DNA of 64,000 bases. Origin: Cellulosimicrobium sp. ES-005 (GTDB lineage Bacteria; Actinomycetota; Actinomycetes; Actinomycetales; Cellulomonadaceae). The notes beneath the pieces are model-generated. The model was not told where the DNA came from. It was given only the letters and a program-made list of their open reading frames with translations, and made no database searches. Position numbers and translations under genes: made by a program. Shown piece by piece: positions 9,269-17,561 of the stretch. Each line of letters starts with the position of its first letter. Within the stretch, counting starts at the first letter, position 1. Location of the stretch: assembly GCF_040448685.1 (NCBI RefSeq), contig NZ_CP159290.1, positions 1-64,000 of the forward strand. The letters are read 5' to 3'.

Positions 9269-9324
9269 CGAACCCGGGGACGGGCGCCACCCGCGCCCTC
9301 CCGTACCCCGCGACCCCGGGTTCG
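9269..9324. repeat. Inverted repeat CGAACCCGGGG
   Basis: Arms CGAACCCGGGG (9269-9279) and CCCCGGGTTCG (9314-9324) flank 34 bases. The same arm sequence, extended on both sides, recurs in the hairpin at 31680-31739. This suggests a family of dispersed GC-rich elements. Confidence 0.5.
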
Positions 9325-9433
9325 CGGGGGCGCGCTCTCCGCCGAGCCGGGGTGACGCGTCATGTCGGCCGTCGCGTGACCCGCAGCCACGGGTTCGGCA
9401 CCTCGTCCGACGGACGGCCGGGCCCGGACGCAC

Positions 9434-9466
9434 GAGTGCCCCCGACCGGAGGGGTCGGGGGCACTC
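9434..9466. terminator. Hairpin terminator of the cold-shock gene
   Basis: A perfect 14-bp stem (9434-9447 with 9453-9466, arm GAGTGCCCCCGACC) closes a five-base loop 52 bases past the stop codon of the minus-strand cold-shock gene. No T run follows. Confidence 0.7.
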
Positions 9467-9518
9467 GGTGAACGATCGGTCGGCGCGACCCGTGAGGGTC
9501 GTCACCGGGGAGATCGGA

Positions 9519-9722
9519 TCAGATCGCGCGGATGTTCTCCGCCTGCGGGCCCTTGGGGCCCTGCGTCACGTCGAACTCGACGCGCTGGTTCTCCTCCAGC
9601 GTGCGGAAGCCCTGCGACTGGATCGCGGAGTAGTGCGCGAACACGTCGGCCGAGCCGTCCTCGGGGGCGATGAAGCCGTAGCCCTTCTCGCTGTTGAACC
9701 ACTTCACGGTTCCGGTAGCCAT
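9519..9722 (-). CDS. cspA: Cold-shock protein, CspA family
   Basis: 67 residues, the normal length for a single cold-shock domain. It carries the two nucleic-acid-binding motifs, RNP1-like KGYGFI (residues 13-18) and RNP2-like VFAHY (27-31), on an OB-fold, plus the common VKWFNSEKG start. It binds single-stranded RNA/DNA and melts mRNA structure. The ATG at 9722 has a GAAGGAG Shine-Dalgarno. The 5' region up to about 9880 is relatively AT-rich for this genome, compatible with the long leader of csp genes. A strong hairpin follows the stop. Confidence 0.96.
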   Translation of the reverse strand: MATGTVKWFNSEKGYGFIAPEDGSADVFAHYSAIQSQGFRTLEENQRVEFDVTQGPKGPQAENIRAI

Positions 9723-9961
9723 TGTTACTCCTTCAAGAGTGTGGAAACACCCCCCGCGGGCGCAGGGGAGTACATCACGGTGTTCGTCGTCAACTCTTGG
9801 GTAACAAGGTCCGCCGGGCGCCCGCCGGGTGGCGGTCACATCGACGCGAGGACAAGCGAGGCACTGCAATCTCGGGGTCAACCGTACAGGGTATGCCCCT
9901 TCTTTGCCATGGGTCGTCGCGCGGGTGTCGCGACGGCCGCACGAGGTCCCGACGCCGCAGG

Positions 9962-10438
9962 TCACACCCCGAGCGCGGTCAGCTCCACCACGGGCACGAC
10001 CCGCCGCCAGTCCGCCTCCCCGCGCTCGGCGGCGAGCGGTTCGGCCCACTCGAGGAGCACCGGCTCCAGCACCGCCCAGCCCCGCGCGTACCGGGCGGCG
10101 TACGCGCGCAGGAGGCGGGCGCCGTCGTCGGGCGGGAGGGTGCGGGCGGTGCTCCGCACGTGCCGCCGTCGCCCCACCCACACGAGCACGCGCGGGTCCG
10201 CGACGACGTTGCGGTACCACTGCGAACGCGGCCCCAGCCCGGCGACGACGACCCACGACCCCGGCGCCGGCCGGTCGGTGACCTCGAGGACGACGTACCG
10301 GGCCTCGCCCGTGGACCGGCCGCGGTGCCCGAGCAGCAGGAGCCGTCCACCGGCGAGGAAGCCGAGGCCGGAGCGGAAGAGAACGATCGGGGCCCGGACG
10401 AACCAGCGGGTGTGCAGGAGGCGCGACGCGAGGGTCAT
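9962..10438 (-). CDS. Deazaflavin-dependent nitroreductase (Ddn/DUF385-like)
   Basis: 158 residues of the flavin/deazaflavin oxidoreductase family related to mycobacterial Ddn. Visible signs are [21 protein letters not shown] near residues 30-50, with the characteristic short hydrophobic N-terminal region before it, and [20 protein letters not shown], where Ddn relatives have the N-W-Y-x-N motif. Members use F420 or related cofactors to reduce quinones or nitro compounds. It stands alone, transcribed away from the livKHMGF operon. A TACGGT hexamer ends six bases before the ATG, so the transcript may be leaderless, although GGAG also lies in that spacer. Confidence 0.82.
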   Translation of the reverse strand: MTLASRLLHTRWFVRAPIVLFRSGLGFLAGGRLLLLGHRGRSTGEARYVVLEVTDRPAPGSWVVVAGLGPRSQWYRNVVADPRVLVWVGRRRHVRSTARTLPPDDGARLLRAYAARYARGWAVLEPVLLEWAEPLAAERGEADWRRVVPVVELTALGV

Positions 10439-10444
10439 CGCTCC

Positions 10445-10450
10445 ACCGTA
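10445..10450 (-). promoter_or_regulatory. Candidate -10 element (TACGGT)
   Basis: TACGGT on the minus strand ends six bases before the start codon of the Ddn-like gene, consistent with a leaderless transcript. Confidence 0.4.
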
Positions 10451-10690
10451 GAGGGACGCCGAAAACGGCACATCCGTACCGTCCACGGAACGAAACGAGA
10501 CCCTTACGTTACGAGTCGGTAACAACTCCCTGCGTCCCACGAAATCCGATCCGCCTACGTTCGCGTCACCCAGGAACGCGGAGGCGCCACCTCCCGCGGA
10601 TTCGTGGGTCCGGAGCCCTCCGAGATGCCGCGGAGGGCTCCGGGCGACACGTCCGCGGGCCGGTTTCGTCCCCGGGTGACCTGTGTCACT

Positions 10691-10720
10691 ATTCAGCACG
10701 CAATTCAGTGTTGAATTCAG
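10691..10720 (+). promoter_or_regulatory. Triple ATTCAG direct repeat upstream of liv operon
   Basis: ATTCAG occurs three times at exactly 12-base steps (10691, 10703, 10715). The middle and last copies also form the inverted repeat ATTCA-GTGT-TGAAT. This patch is strikingly AT-rich for the region and lies 65-94 bases before the start codon of livK. An operator or promoter role is inferred. The remaining 346-base gap (10439-10784) shows no gene. Confidence 0.55.
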
Positions 10721-10784
10721 CGATCGACCGCGGAGAGAAGCGGCGTGGCCGCCCTCCGCGGGGATCAGGACCACGGAGGTTGGC

Positions 10785-12038
10785 ATGCATCGCACAGCAC
10801 GACGGGCGAGCGGGGGTGCTGCTCTGCTCCTCGCGGCCACTCTCGTCCTCACCGCCTGCGGTCCCCAGTCCCAGGGCGGCGGAGACGACGAGACGACCGG
10901 GACGTCGACCGAGACCGACGACGGTGGCTCGGCCGACCTGAGCATCGTCCCGTCGGTCCAGATCGACATCGACGGCGCCGAGGTCGAGGCGACCGCGGCC
11001 GGCAACCCGGCCGACCCGGCCGGCGACGGCAGCGCCGAGTGTGCCGAGGGCACGTCGATCGCGATGGCGGGCGCCCTCACGGGTCCGAACGCCGCGCTCG
11101 GCCTCAACATCCTGTACGGGGCGAAGGTCGCGGTGGACGCGTTCAACGCGGCGAACCCCGGGTGCCAGGTGACCATCAAGGAGTTCGACACCGAGGGCGA
11201 CCCGCAGAAGGCCACCCAGGTCGCGCCGCAGATCGTCGGCGACACCTCCGTGCTCGGCCTGCTCGGCCCGGCGTTCTCGGGCGAGACCGCCGCGACGGGC
11301 GACGTCTTCAACCAGGCGGGCCTGCTCTCGCTCACGGCGTCGGCCACGAACCCTGACCTGACGGCGAACGGCTGGACGAACTTCTTCCGCGGCCTCGCCA
11401 ACGACGCCGTCCAGGGGCCGTCGGTCGCCAAGTACCTCGTCAACACGAAGGAGTTCGGCAGCGTCTGCGTCGTCTCCGACAACTCGGACTACGGCATCGG
11501 TCTCGCCCAGCAGATCACCGAGGGCCTGGGCGACGCCGCGAACGAGGACTGCGCCGCCGAGGTCAAGACGGGCGACAAGGACTTCTCCGCGGCCGTCCAG
11601 ATCATCTCGGGCGCGGACGCCGACGCGGTCTTCTACGCCGGCTACTACGCGGAGGCGGCGCCGTTCGTGCAGCAGCTGCGCGACGGCGGCGTCGAGATCC
11701 CGTTCGTCTCGGCGGACGGCACGAACGACCCGCAGTTCGTCTCGCAGGCGGGCGCGTCCTCGAAGGGCGCGATCCTCTCCTGCCCGTGCGGCCCCGCCCC
11801 GGAGGACTTCGCGGCGACGTACGAGGAGACGAACGGCCAGGCGCCGGGCGTGTACTCGGTCGAGGGCTACGACCTCGCGACGATCATGCTCACGGGCATC
11901 GCGTCCGGGGTGACGGACCGCGCCGGCCTGATCGACTACGTGGCGAACTACTCCGGTGAGGGCCTGGCCCGCACCTACGAGTGGGACGACACGGGCGAGC
12001 TCGCCTCCGCGCTCATCTGGATCTACGAGGTCCAGTAG
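10785..12038 (+). CDS. livK: Branched-chain amino-acid ABC transporter substrate-binding lipoprotein
   Basis: 417-residue periplasmic-type binding protein (peripla_BP_6/Leu-Ile-Val-binding family) anchored outside the membrane as a lipoprotein. The signal peptide ends in a lipobox LTAC with the lipidated cysteine at residue 25. An acidic Ser/Thr/Gly-rich linker of about 60 residues leads to the bilobed domain, which starts near GTSIAMAGALTGPNA and has the typical SDNSDYGIGLAQ and YAGYYAEAAPF segments. ATG at 10785 has GGAGG seven bases upstream. It heads the livKHMGF operon and would determine its substrate, probably Leu/Ile/Val or a related compound. Confidence 0.93.
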   Translation: MHRTARRASGGAALLLAATLVLTACGPQSQGGGDDETTGTSTETDDGGSADLSIVPSVQIDIDGAEVEATAAGNPADPAGDGSAECAEGTSIAMAGALTGPNAALGLNILYGAKVAVDAFNAANPGCQVTIKEFDTEGDPQKATQVAPQIVGDTSVLGLLGPAFSGETAATGDVFNQAGLLSLTASATNPDLTANGWTNFFRGLANDAVQGPSVAKYLVNTKEFGSVCVVSDNSDYGIGLAQQITEGLGDAANEDCAAEVKTGDKDFSAAVQIISGADADAVFYAGYYAEAAPFVQQLRDGGVEIPFVSADGTNDPQFVSQAGASSKGAILSCPCGPAPEDFAATYEETNGQAPGVYSVEGYDLATIMLTGIASGVTDRAGLIDYVANYSGEGLARTYEWDDTGELASALIWIYEVQ

Positions 12039-12152
12039 TCCGACGACGACGGGCGCCCTGCCCCGACGCTCCCGCACCGCGCGGGGGACGCCGGGCGGGG
12101 CGCCCGTCGTGGACCACGACCTCGTACACCAGAGAAAGAATCAGGGAGCGTC

Positions 12153-13211
12153 ATGCCCGCTCTTGCTGACGCGCTGATGCACAGCGCGACCGCCGGTCCC
12201 CTCGTCCACCAGTCCCTCATCGACTTCAACATCGCGGGCCTCGCCCGGAACTTCTGGGGCCTCACCATCGAGGGCCTCACGTACGGCGCCATCTACGCGC
12301 TCGTGGCCGTCGGCTACACGCTCGTCTACGGCGTCCTGCGGCTCATCAACTTCGCCCACTCCGAGGTCTTCATGCTCGGCATGTTCGGGCAGTACGCGAC
12401 CCTCATGCTCCTCGGCTTCGCCCCGAGCGGGAACGCGTACGACAAGGGCATCGCCCTCACCGTCCTCTACCTCGGCATCGCGATGCTCGGCGGGATGCTC
12501 GTCGCGGGCGGCGCCGCGGTCGGGCTGGAACGGGTGGCGTACCGGCCGCTGCGCCGACGCGGCGCGCCGGCGCTCGTGTTCCTCATCACCGCGATCGGGA
12601 TGTCGTTCATCATCCAGGAGTTCGTGCACTTCGTGCTGCCGAAGCTCACGGGCGGCACGCTGGGCGGCGTCAACGCGCAGCAGCCGATCCGGCTCGTGCA
12701 GCCCGAGGTGCAGTTCACGATCGGCGGCGCGCCGGTCACGAACATCACGCTCGTCATCATCCTGTCGGCGCTCGTCCTCGCGCTCGCGACGGACATGTTC
12801 ATCAACCGGACCAAGTTCGGCCGCGGCATCCGCGCCGTCGCGCAGGACCCGGTGACCGCGACCCTCATGGGCGTCTCGCGCGAGCGCGTCATCATGCTGA
12901 CGTTCCTCATCGGCGGCATCCTGGCCGGTGCGGCGGCGCTCCTGTACACGCTGCGCGTGCCGAACGGGATCATCTACTCCGGCGGCTTCATCCTCGGCAT
13001 CAAGGCGTTCTGCGCCGCGGTGCTCGGCGGGATCGGCAACCTGCGCGGCGCGCTGCTCGGCGGTCTGCTGCTCGGCGTCATGGAGAACTACGGGCAGGTC
13101 GTGTTCGGGACGGAGTGGCGCGACGTCGTCGCGTTCGTGCTCCTCATCGTCGTCCTCATGTTCCGCCCGACGGGCATCCTCGGCGAGTCGCTGGGGAGGG
13201 CCCGCGCATGA
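12153..13211 (+). CDS. livH: Branched-chain amino-acid ABC permease LivH
   Basis: 352 residues with about eight membrane helices. It has the family start LTIEGLTYGAIYALVAVGYTLVYG and the conserved loop GRGIRAVAQDPVTATLMGV that couples to the ATPase. The region between helices 3 and 5 contains an extra stretch (KLTGGTLGGVNAQQPIRLVQ), which is normal for LivH. It is 114 bases after livK and overlaps livM by four bases (ATGA), indicating coupled translation. It forms half of the transmembrane channel with LivM. Confidence 0.93.
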   Translation: MPALADALMHSATAGPLVHQSLIDFNIAGLARNFWGLTIEGLTYGAIYALVAVGYTLVYGVLRLINFAHSEVFMLGMFGQYATLMLLGFAPSGNAYDKGIALTVLYLGIAMLGGMLVAGGAAVGLERVAYRPLRRRGAPALVFLITAIGMSFIIQEFVHFVLPKLTGGTLGGVNAQQPIRLVQPEVQFTIGGAPVTNITLVIILSALVLALATDMFINRTKFGRGIRAVAQDPVTATLMGVSRERVIMLTFLIGGILAGAAALLYTLRVPNGIIYSGGFILGIKAFCAAVLGGIGNLRGALLGGLLLGVMENYGQVVFGTEWRDVVAFVLLIVVLMFRPTGILGESLGRARA

Positions 13212-14584
13212 GCACCTCGACTCCCGCACCCCAGGCGCCCGAGGGCCGCCCCACGTCCATGCCTCCCGTGGGCCGGGTCGCGACCAAGGACCGCCCGCAC
13301 GGCGGCGTCGGCGACCGGTTCCGGCTGTGGTGGGACGCCCAGGCGCGGCCCACCCAGTGGTTGATCGGCGTGCCGTTCCTGATCTTCATGGCGCTCGTAC
13401 CGGTCCTCAACATCCCGGTGCTCACCACGGTGGGCACCAACTTCGGCGGCGTGATGGCGCAGTTCGGCATGATCGCCCTCATCGCCATCGGCCTCAACGT
13501 CGTGGTGGGCCAGGCCGGCCTGCTCGACCTCGGGTACGTCGGCTTCTACGCCATCGGCGCGTACACGGTCGCGATCCTCACGAGCCCGGACAGCCCGTGG
13601 AACCAGACCGACGAGTGGCTGTCGAGCGACTGGGCGTGGCTCGCCGCGCTGCCGGTCGCCGTCGCGATCACGTCGTTGTCCGGCCTGATCCTCGGCTCGC
13701 CCACGCTGCGCCTGCGCGGCGACTACCTCGCCATCGTCACGCTCGGGTTCGGCGAGATCGTCCGTCTCCTCGCGGACAACCTCGACGAGCTCACGGGCGG
13801 CGGCCAGGGCCTGCGCGGCGTGGCCTACCCGCGCGTCGGGGTCACGGAGGAGCTGCCCAACGGCGTCTTCTCCGCGGGCAACGCCGCGGGCACGCTCAAC
13901 TCGGGCGTGTGGTGGTACTGGCTCAGCCTCGTGTTCATCGTCATCTCGCTCCTCCTCGTGGGGAACCTGGAGCGCTCGCGCGTCGGGCGCGCCTGGGTCG
14001 CGATCCGCGAGGACGAGGACGCGGCGGAGATCATGGGCGTCCCGACCTTCCGCTTCAAGCTGTGGGCGTTCGTCATCGGCGCGTCGATCGGCGGCGTCGC
14101 GGGCGCGCTCTACGCGGGCCAGGTGCAGTTCGTCATCCCGACGAACTTCAACGTCATCAACTCCGTGCTCTTCCTCTGCGCGGTCGTGCTCGGCGGGCAG
14201 GGCAACAAGCTCGGGGTGATCCTCGGCGCGTTCATCATCGTGTACCTGCCGAACTTCTTCCTCGGCCGGACCGAGCTCTTCGGCATCCCGATCAACGGCA
14301 ACGAGATCGCGAGCTACCGGTACCTGTTCTTCGGGATCGCGCTGGTCGTGCTCATGATCTTCCGTCCACAGGGCCTGATCCCCGTCCGGCAGAAGCTGCT
14401 CGCCTACGGGCGCGAGCTCTACGTGGCGGCGCGCCGCACGGCGCAGGCCGCCACGCGGTCGGGGTCCGACGACGGTGCGCGGCCGGGCTCCCCGGCCGTC
14501 GCCACGGCGTCGGGCGGCTCGCGTCCGACGACGGGCGGGACCGGCACGGGAGAGAGCACGACGGACGGGGAGGAGACCCGATGA
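13208..14584 (+). CDS. livM: Branched-chain amino-acid ABC permease LivM
   Basis: 458 residues. The N-terminal 55 are a hydrophilic extension, then about ten membrane helices with the family sequence GLNVVVGQAGLLDLGYVGFYAIGAY, and the coupling loop RVGRAWVAIREDEDAAEIMG. The last 55 residues form a Ser/Thr/Gly-rich cytoplasmic tail longer than in E. coli LivM. Start ATG at 13208 overlaps the livH stop, and its own stop overlaps the livG start, so H, M and G are tightly coupled. It partners LivH in the channel. Confidence 0.93.
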   Translation: MSTSTPAPQAPEGRPTSMPPVGRVATKDRPHGGVGDRFRLWWDAQARPTQWLIGVPFLIFMALVPVLNIPVLTTVGTNFGGVMAQFGMIALIAIGLNVVVGQAGLLDLGYVGFYAIGAYTVAILTSPDSPWNQTDEWLSSDWAWLAALPVAVAITSLSGLILGSPTLRLRGDYLAIVTLGFGEIVRLLADNLDELTGGGQGLRGVAYPRVGVTEELPNGVFSAGNAAGTLNSGVWWYWLSLVFIVISLLLVGNLERSRVGRAWVAIREDEDAAEIMGVPTFRFKLWAFVIGASIGGVAGALYAGQVQFVIPTNFNVINSVLFLCAVVLGGQGNKLGVILGAFIIVYLPNFFLGRTELFGIPINGNEIASYRYLFFGIALVVLMIFRPQGLIPVRQKLLAYGRELYVAARRTAQAATRSGSDDGARPGSPAVATASGGSRPTTGGTGTGESTTDGEETR

Positions 14585-15657
14585 GCACCCACGACCCCGG
14601 CGGTATCGGTGCGGGCGGCGAGCACGGCGACGAGCACCTCGCGTCGTCGGGCCGCGCCGACTCCTCGCGCGCCGACCTCTACATGCCGGGCGCCGTCCTG
14701 GAGGAGCCCGCGATCGTCGACGTCGCCGAGGTGCGGCCCGAGCTCGCGAACCCCGACCTCGTCGACGCGATGGTCGCGCCGGACCGCACGGTCCACGCGA
14801 AGGTCGGCGAGCCGCTGCTGCAGATGCAGAACGTCACCGTGCAGTTCGGCGGCCTCGTCGCGCTGAACGACGTGACGTTCGACATCCGGCGCGGCGAGAT
14901 CCTGGGCCTCATCGGGCCGAACGGCGCGGGCAAGACGACGGCGTTCAACGCGATGACCGGCGTCTACCGGCCCACGCAGGGGCAGGTCGTGTTCGACGGC
15001 TCCCCGGTCGGCAAGCTCAAGCGCTACCGGATCACGCAGCGCGGCATCGCCCGCACGTTCCAGAACATCCGTCTCTTCAACGAGATGACGGCGCTCGAGA
15101 ACGTCGTCGTCGGGTCGGACGCGCGGCACCGCACCTCGGTCCCGGGCGCGCTGTTCCGCACCCCGCGCCACCGGCGCGAGGAGCGGGACGCGATCGACCG
15201 GGCGCTCGCGCTGCTCGAGTTCGTGGGCGTGGGCGGACGAGCGACGGAGAAGGCACGCAACCTCTCCTACGGTGACCAGCGCCGTCTGGAGATCGCGCGC
15301 GCCCTGGCGACCGAGCCGAAGCTCTTGTGCCTCGACGAGCCCGCGGCGGGCTTCAACCCGGCGGAGAAGGAGTCCCTCATGGACCTCATCCGCCACATCC
15401 GCGACGACGGCTACACCGTCCTGCTCATCGAGCACGACATGCGCCTCGTCCGCGGGGTGACCGACCGGATCGTCGTGCTCGAGTTCGGGCGCGTCATCGC
15501 GGACGGCACGCCCGACGAGGTCACGAGCGATCCCAAGGTCATCGCGGCCTACCTGGGCGTGCCGGACTCCGAGCTGACCGCTGACGAGGGGGGCACGGGC
15601 CCGGACCGTGCCGCCGGGCCGACGACCGAAGGAGGCAGCGGCGATGCCACTGCTTGA
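14581..15657 (+). CDS. livG: Branched-chain amino-acid ABC ATPase LivG
   Basis: 358 residues. The ABC domain starts near residue 79 ([13 protein letters not shown]); Walker A GPNGAGKT is at 112-119, the signature is [15 protein letters not shown] and Walker B ends [10 protein letters not shown], the LivG-type form. The first 78 residues are an acidic extension not found in typical LivG (about 255 aa). Initiation further downstream would have to use a non-overlapping site, whereas ATG 14581 overlaps the livM stop, so the long form is preferred. The C-terminus also has a 35-residue low-complexity tail, inside which livF begins. Confidence 0.92.
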   Translation: MSTHDPGGIGAGGEHGDEHLASSGRADSSRADLYMPGAVLEEPAIVDVAEVRPELANPDLVDAMVAPDRTVHAKVGEPLLQMQNVTVQFGGLVALNDVTFDIRRGEILGLIGPNGAGKTTAFNAMTGVYRPTQGQVVFDGSPVGKLKRYRITQRGIARTFQNIRLFNEMTALENVVVGSDARHRTSVPGALFRTPRHRREERDAIDRALALLEFVGVGGRATEKARNLSYGDQRRLEIARALATEPKLLCLDEPAAGFNPAEKESLMDLIRHIRDDGYTVLLIEHDMRLVRGVTDRIVVLEFGRVIADGTPDEVTSDPKVIAAYLGVPDSELTADEGGTGPDRAAGPTTEGGSGDATA

Positions 15658-16363
15658 GCTGCAGGACATGACGGTCGCCTACGGGCGCATCGAGGCGGTG
15701 CGGGGCATCTCGATCACCGTCGAGGAGGGCGAGCTCGTCACCCTCATCGGGGCGAACGGCGCCGGGAAGACGACGACGATGCGCGCGATCTCGGGCATCC
15801 GCCCGGTCTCGCGGGGCAAGGTCCTCTTCGACGGCAAGGACATCACCAGGATGAAGGCCCACCTGCGGGTGCTGGAGGGCATCGTGCAGGCGCCCGAGGG
15901 CCGCGGGATCTTCCCCGGCATGACCGTCATCGAGAACCTGGAGATGGGCTCGTACGCGCGGACGTTCGCGTCGAAGGCCGAGCACGACGAGACCGTCGAC
16001 CGGGTGTTCGACCTCTTCCCGCGCCTCGCCGAGCGCAAGGAGCAGGTGGGCGGCACGATGTCCGGCGGCGAGCAGCAGATGCTCGCGATCGGGCGCGCGC
16101 TCATGGCCCGCCCACGGCTCCTGCTGCTCGACGAGCCGTCGATGGGCCTCGCGCCCATGGTCATCCAGCAGATCTTCCGCATCGTCTCGGAGATCAACGC
16201 CCAGGGGACGACGGTCCTGCTCGTCGAGCAGAACGCGCAGCAGGCGCTCTCGCGCTCCGACCGCGCCTACGTGCTCGAGACGGGCGAGGTGGTGCGCGCC
16301 GGGGGCGGCAAGGAGCTGCTGGCCGACTCCAGCATCAAGGAGGCCTACCTGGGCGTCGCCTGA
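15644..16363 (+). CDS. livF: Branched-chain amino-acid ABC ATPase LivF
   Basis: 239 residues, the usual LivF size. Walker A GANGAGKT is at 36-43, the signature MSGGEQQMLAIGRAL and Walker B LLLLDEPSMGLAP are intact, and the family-specific VQAPEGRGIFPGMTV is present. The ATG at 15644 is used because GGAGG lies eight bases upstream; an earlier in-frame ATG at 15608 has no such signal. The gene overlaps livG by 14 bases. It is the last gene of the operon, and a long perfect palindrome follows 24 bases after the stop. Confidence 0.93.
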   Translation: MPLLELQDMTVAYGRIEAVRGISITVEEGELVTLIGANGAGKTTTMRAISGIRPVSRGKVLFDGKDITRMKAHLRVLEGIVQAPEGRGIFPGMTVIENLEMGSYARTFASKAEHDETVDRVFDLFPRLAERKEQVGGTMSGGEQQMLAIGRALMARPRLLLLDEPSMGLAPMVIQQIFRIVSEINAQGTTVLLVEQNAQQALSRSDRAYVLETGEVVRAGGGKELLADSSIKEAYLGVA

Positions 16364-16387
16364 CCCGACCACGCCCCCACGCGCTGT

Positions 16388-16442
16388 CGAACACGACATG
16401 GGTGCCGTTATCCGACGGATAACGGCACCCATGTCGTGTTCG
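16388..16442. terminator. 55-bp near-perfect palindrome between livF and the GGDEF gene
   Basis: Two perfect 27-base arms (16388-16414 and 16416-16442) meet around a single base at 16415. As RNA either strand would make a 25-bp hairpin. It lies between convergent genes and so can end both transcripts. The opposing gene's last 11 codons and its stop are inside the palindrome. Confidence 0.85.
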
Positions 16443-17394
16443 GCGAGGTGGGGGTGGTCGCGAGGCGGGCCTCGCCCTCGCGCACGAGCTCGTCGGCGTC
16501 CGCCGCTCCGGCGACGGACCACGTGAGCGAGGTGCGGAACGTCGGGCGGGCGGGGCCGTCCGGTGCGCCGAGCCGGGCGAGCACCTCGTGGCGCAGGGCC
16601 TCGGCGCTCGCGGCGGCCTCGACGTCGCCCATCGCGGGCAGCGTCGCGAGCACGGCGAACCGGTCGCCGTCGACGCGGCCCGCCTCGCAGCCCCCGGGGA
16701 GCCACGACCGCAGGCTCCGCCCGACCCCCGCGAGGACGGCGTCCCCGGCGTCCTGCCCGTGGACGGCGTTGATCCCGGCCATGTCGCGGACGTCGAGCAG
16801 GAGCAGCACGACGCGCGTGCCGCCGTGCGCGACCAGCCGGCAGCGACGGGTGAGCGAGTGCCACGTGCTGCGGCGCGAGAGCAGTCCCGTGAGCGGGTCG
16901 TGCGTGGACCGCTCCGCGAGCGTGCCGACGAGCGAGCGGACGAGCTCGGCCGCGCCGACGCTCGCCCAGTGGCCGCCGCGGACGAGGACGTCGTCGTACC
17001 GGTGGTCGTCCGGCCGGGACATGGCGAGCGTCGCGACCTCCGTGACGGCCGCCGTCGGCGCGACGACGAGCGGCGCCCAGTCCGTGACGCTCGCGACCGG
17101 CCGACGCTCCAGGACCGCGCGGCCGTAGCCGAGCCGGCCGGTAAGCGCGGCGACGAGGCTCGCGCGCACCACGACCCCCGTGCGCGGGGCCGGAGCACCG
17201 GGCGGGGGGACCGCGTCGTCGTGCACGACGACGCACGCGACGTCGGGGTCGCGGAACACGACCTCGAGCTGCCCGACCGGCATGGAGGAGCCGACCGACA
17301 GGACCGGCCGCGCGAGGTCCGCGACGGCGCCGCTCGCGCGCGCCGGCGGGCGCATCGCGGTGTGCTGAGCCAGCTCGGTGAGTTCGTCGTGCAC
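16408..17394 (-). CDS. CBS-like plus degenerate GGDEF domain protein
   Basis: 328 residues. The N-terminal half (about 20-165) resembles a paired CBS-type sensor segment (VGQLEVVFRDPDVACVVVHDD, later RRPVASVTDWAPLVVAPTAAV). The C-terminal half begins with the typical GGDEF-domain entry HDPLTGLLSRR (about 187-197), but the GGDEF signature is replaced by VDGDRF. That makes c-di-GMP synthesis doubtful; a receptor or allosteric role is more likely (inference). A GTG start at 17394 is assigned by the open frame; there is no clear Shine-Dalgarno, and ATG at 17355 is an alternative. The final codons lie inside the long palindrome. Confidence 0.7.
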   Translation of the reverse strand: MHDELTELAQHTAMRPPARASGAVADLARPVLSVGSSMPVGQLEVVFRDPDVACVVVHDDAVPPPGAPAPRTGVVVRASLVAALTGRLGYGRAVLERRPVASVTDWAPLVVAPTAAVTEVATLAMSRPDDHRYDDVLVRGGHWASVGAAELVRSLVGTLAERSTHDPLTGLLSRRSTWHSLTRRCRLVAHGGTRVVLLLLDVRDMAGINAVHGQDAGDAVLAGVGRSLRSWLPGGCEAGRVDGDRFAVLATLPAMGDVEAAASAEALRHEVLARLGAPDGPARPTFRTSLTWSVAGAADADELVREGEARLATTPTSPNTTWVPLSVG

Positions 17395-17548
17395 AGGGGC
17401 AGTGTGGCGGCGCCGCGACGGTCGCGGCCGGGACGAGCACGAGTGTTCGTCGAGAGTTCACGACGGCGTCACGCGCCGGTCGTCGGGCGTCACCGGAGCG
17501 GCGCGGGCGTGGTGCGAGTCCCGAGGATGGAGCGACCGCGAGGTCCCC

Positions 17549-17554
17549 TAGGCT
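17549..17554 (+). promoter_or_regulatory. Candidate -10 element (TAGGCT)
   Basis: TAGGCT ends seven bases before the GTG start of the first beta-propeller gene, which has no Shine-Dalgarno. This fits a leaderless transcript. Confidence 0.5.
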
Positions 17555-17561
17555 GGACGGT

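Larger units (their letters stand above)
9157..9518. other. Intergenic region with inverted repeats
   Basis: 362 bases between two minus-strand genes. It holds a long CGAACCCGGGG inverted repeat, a TGACGCGTCA palindrome at 9352-9361 and, next to the cold-shock gene, a strong hairpin. The promoter of the downstream gene must lie here, but I cannot place its -35/-10. I see no protein gene. Confidence 0.5.
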
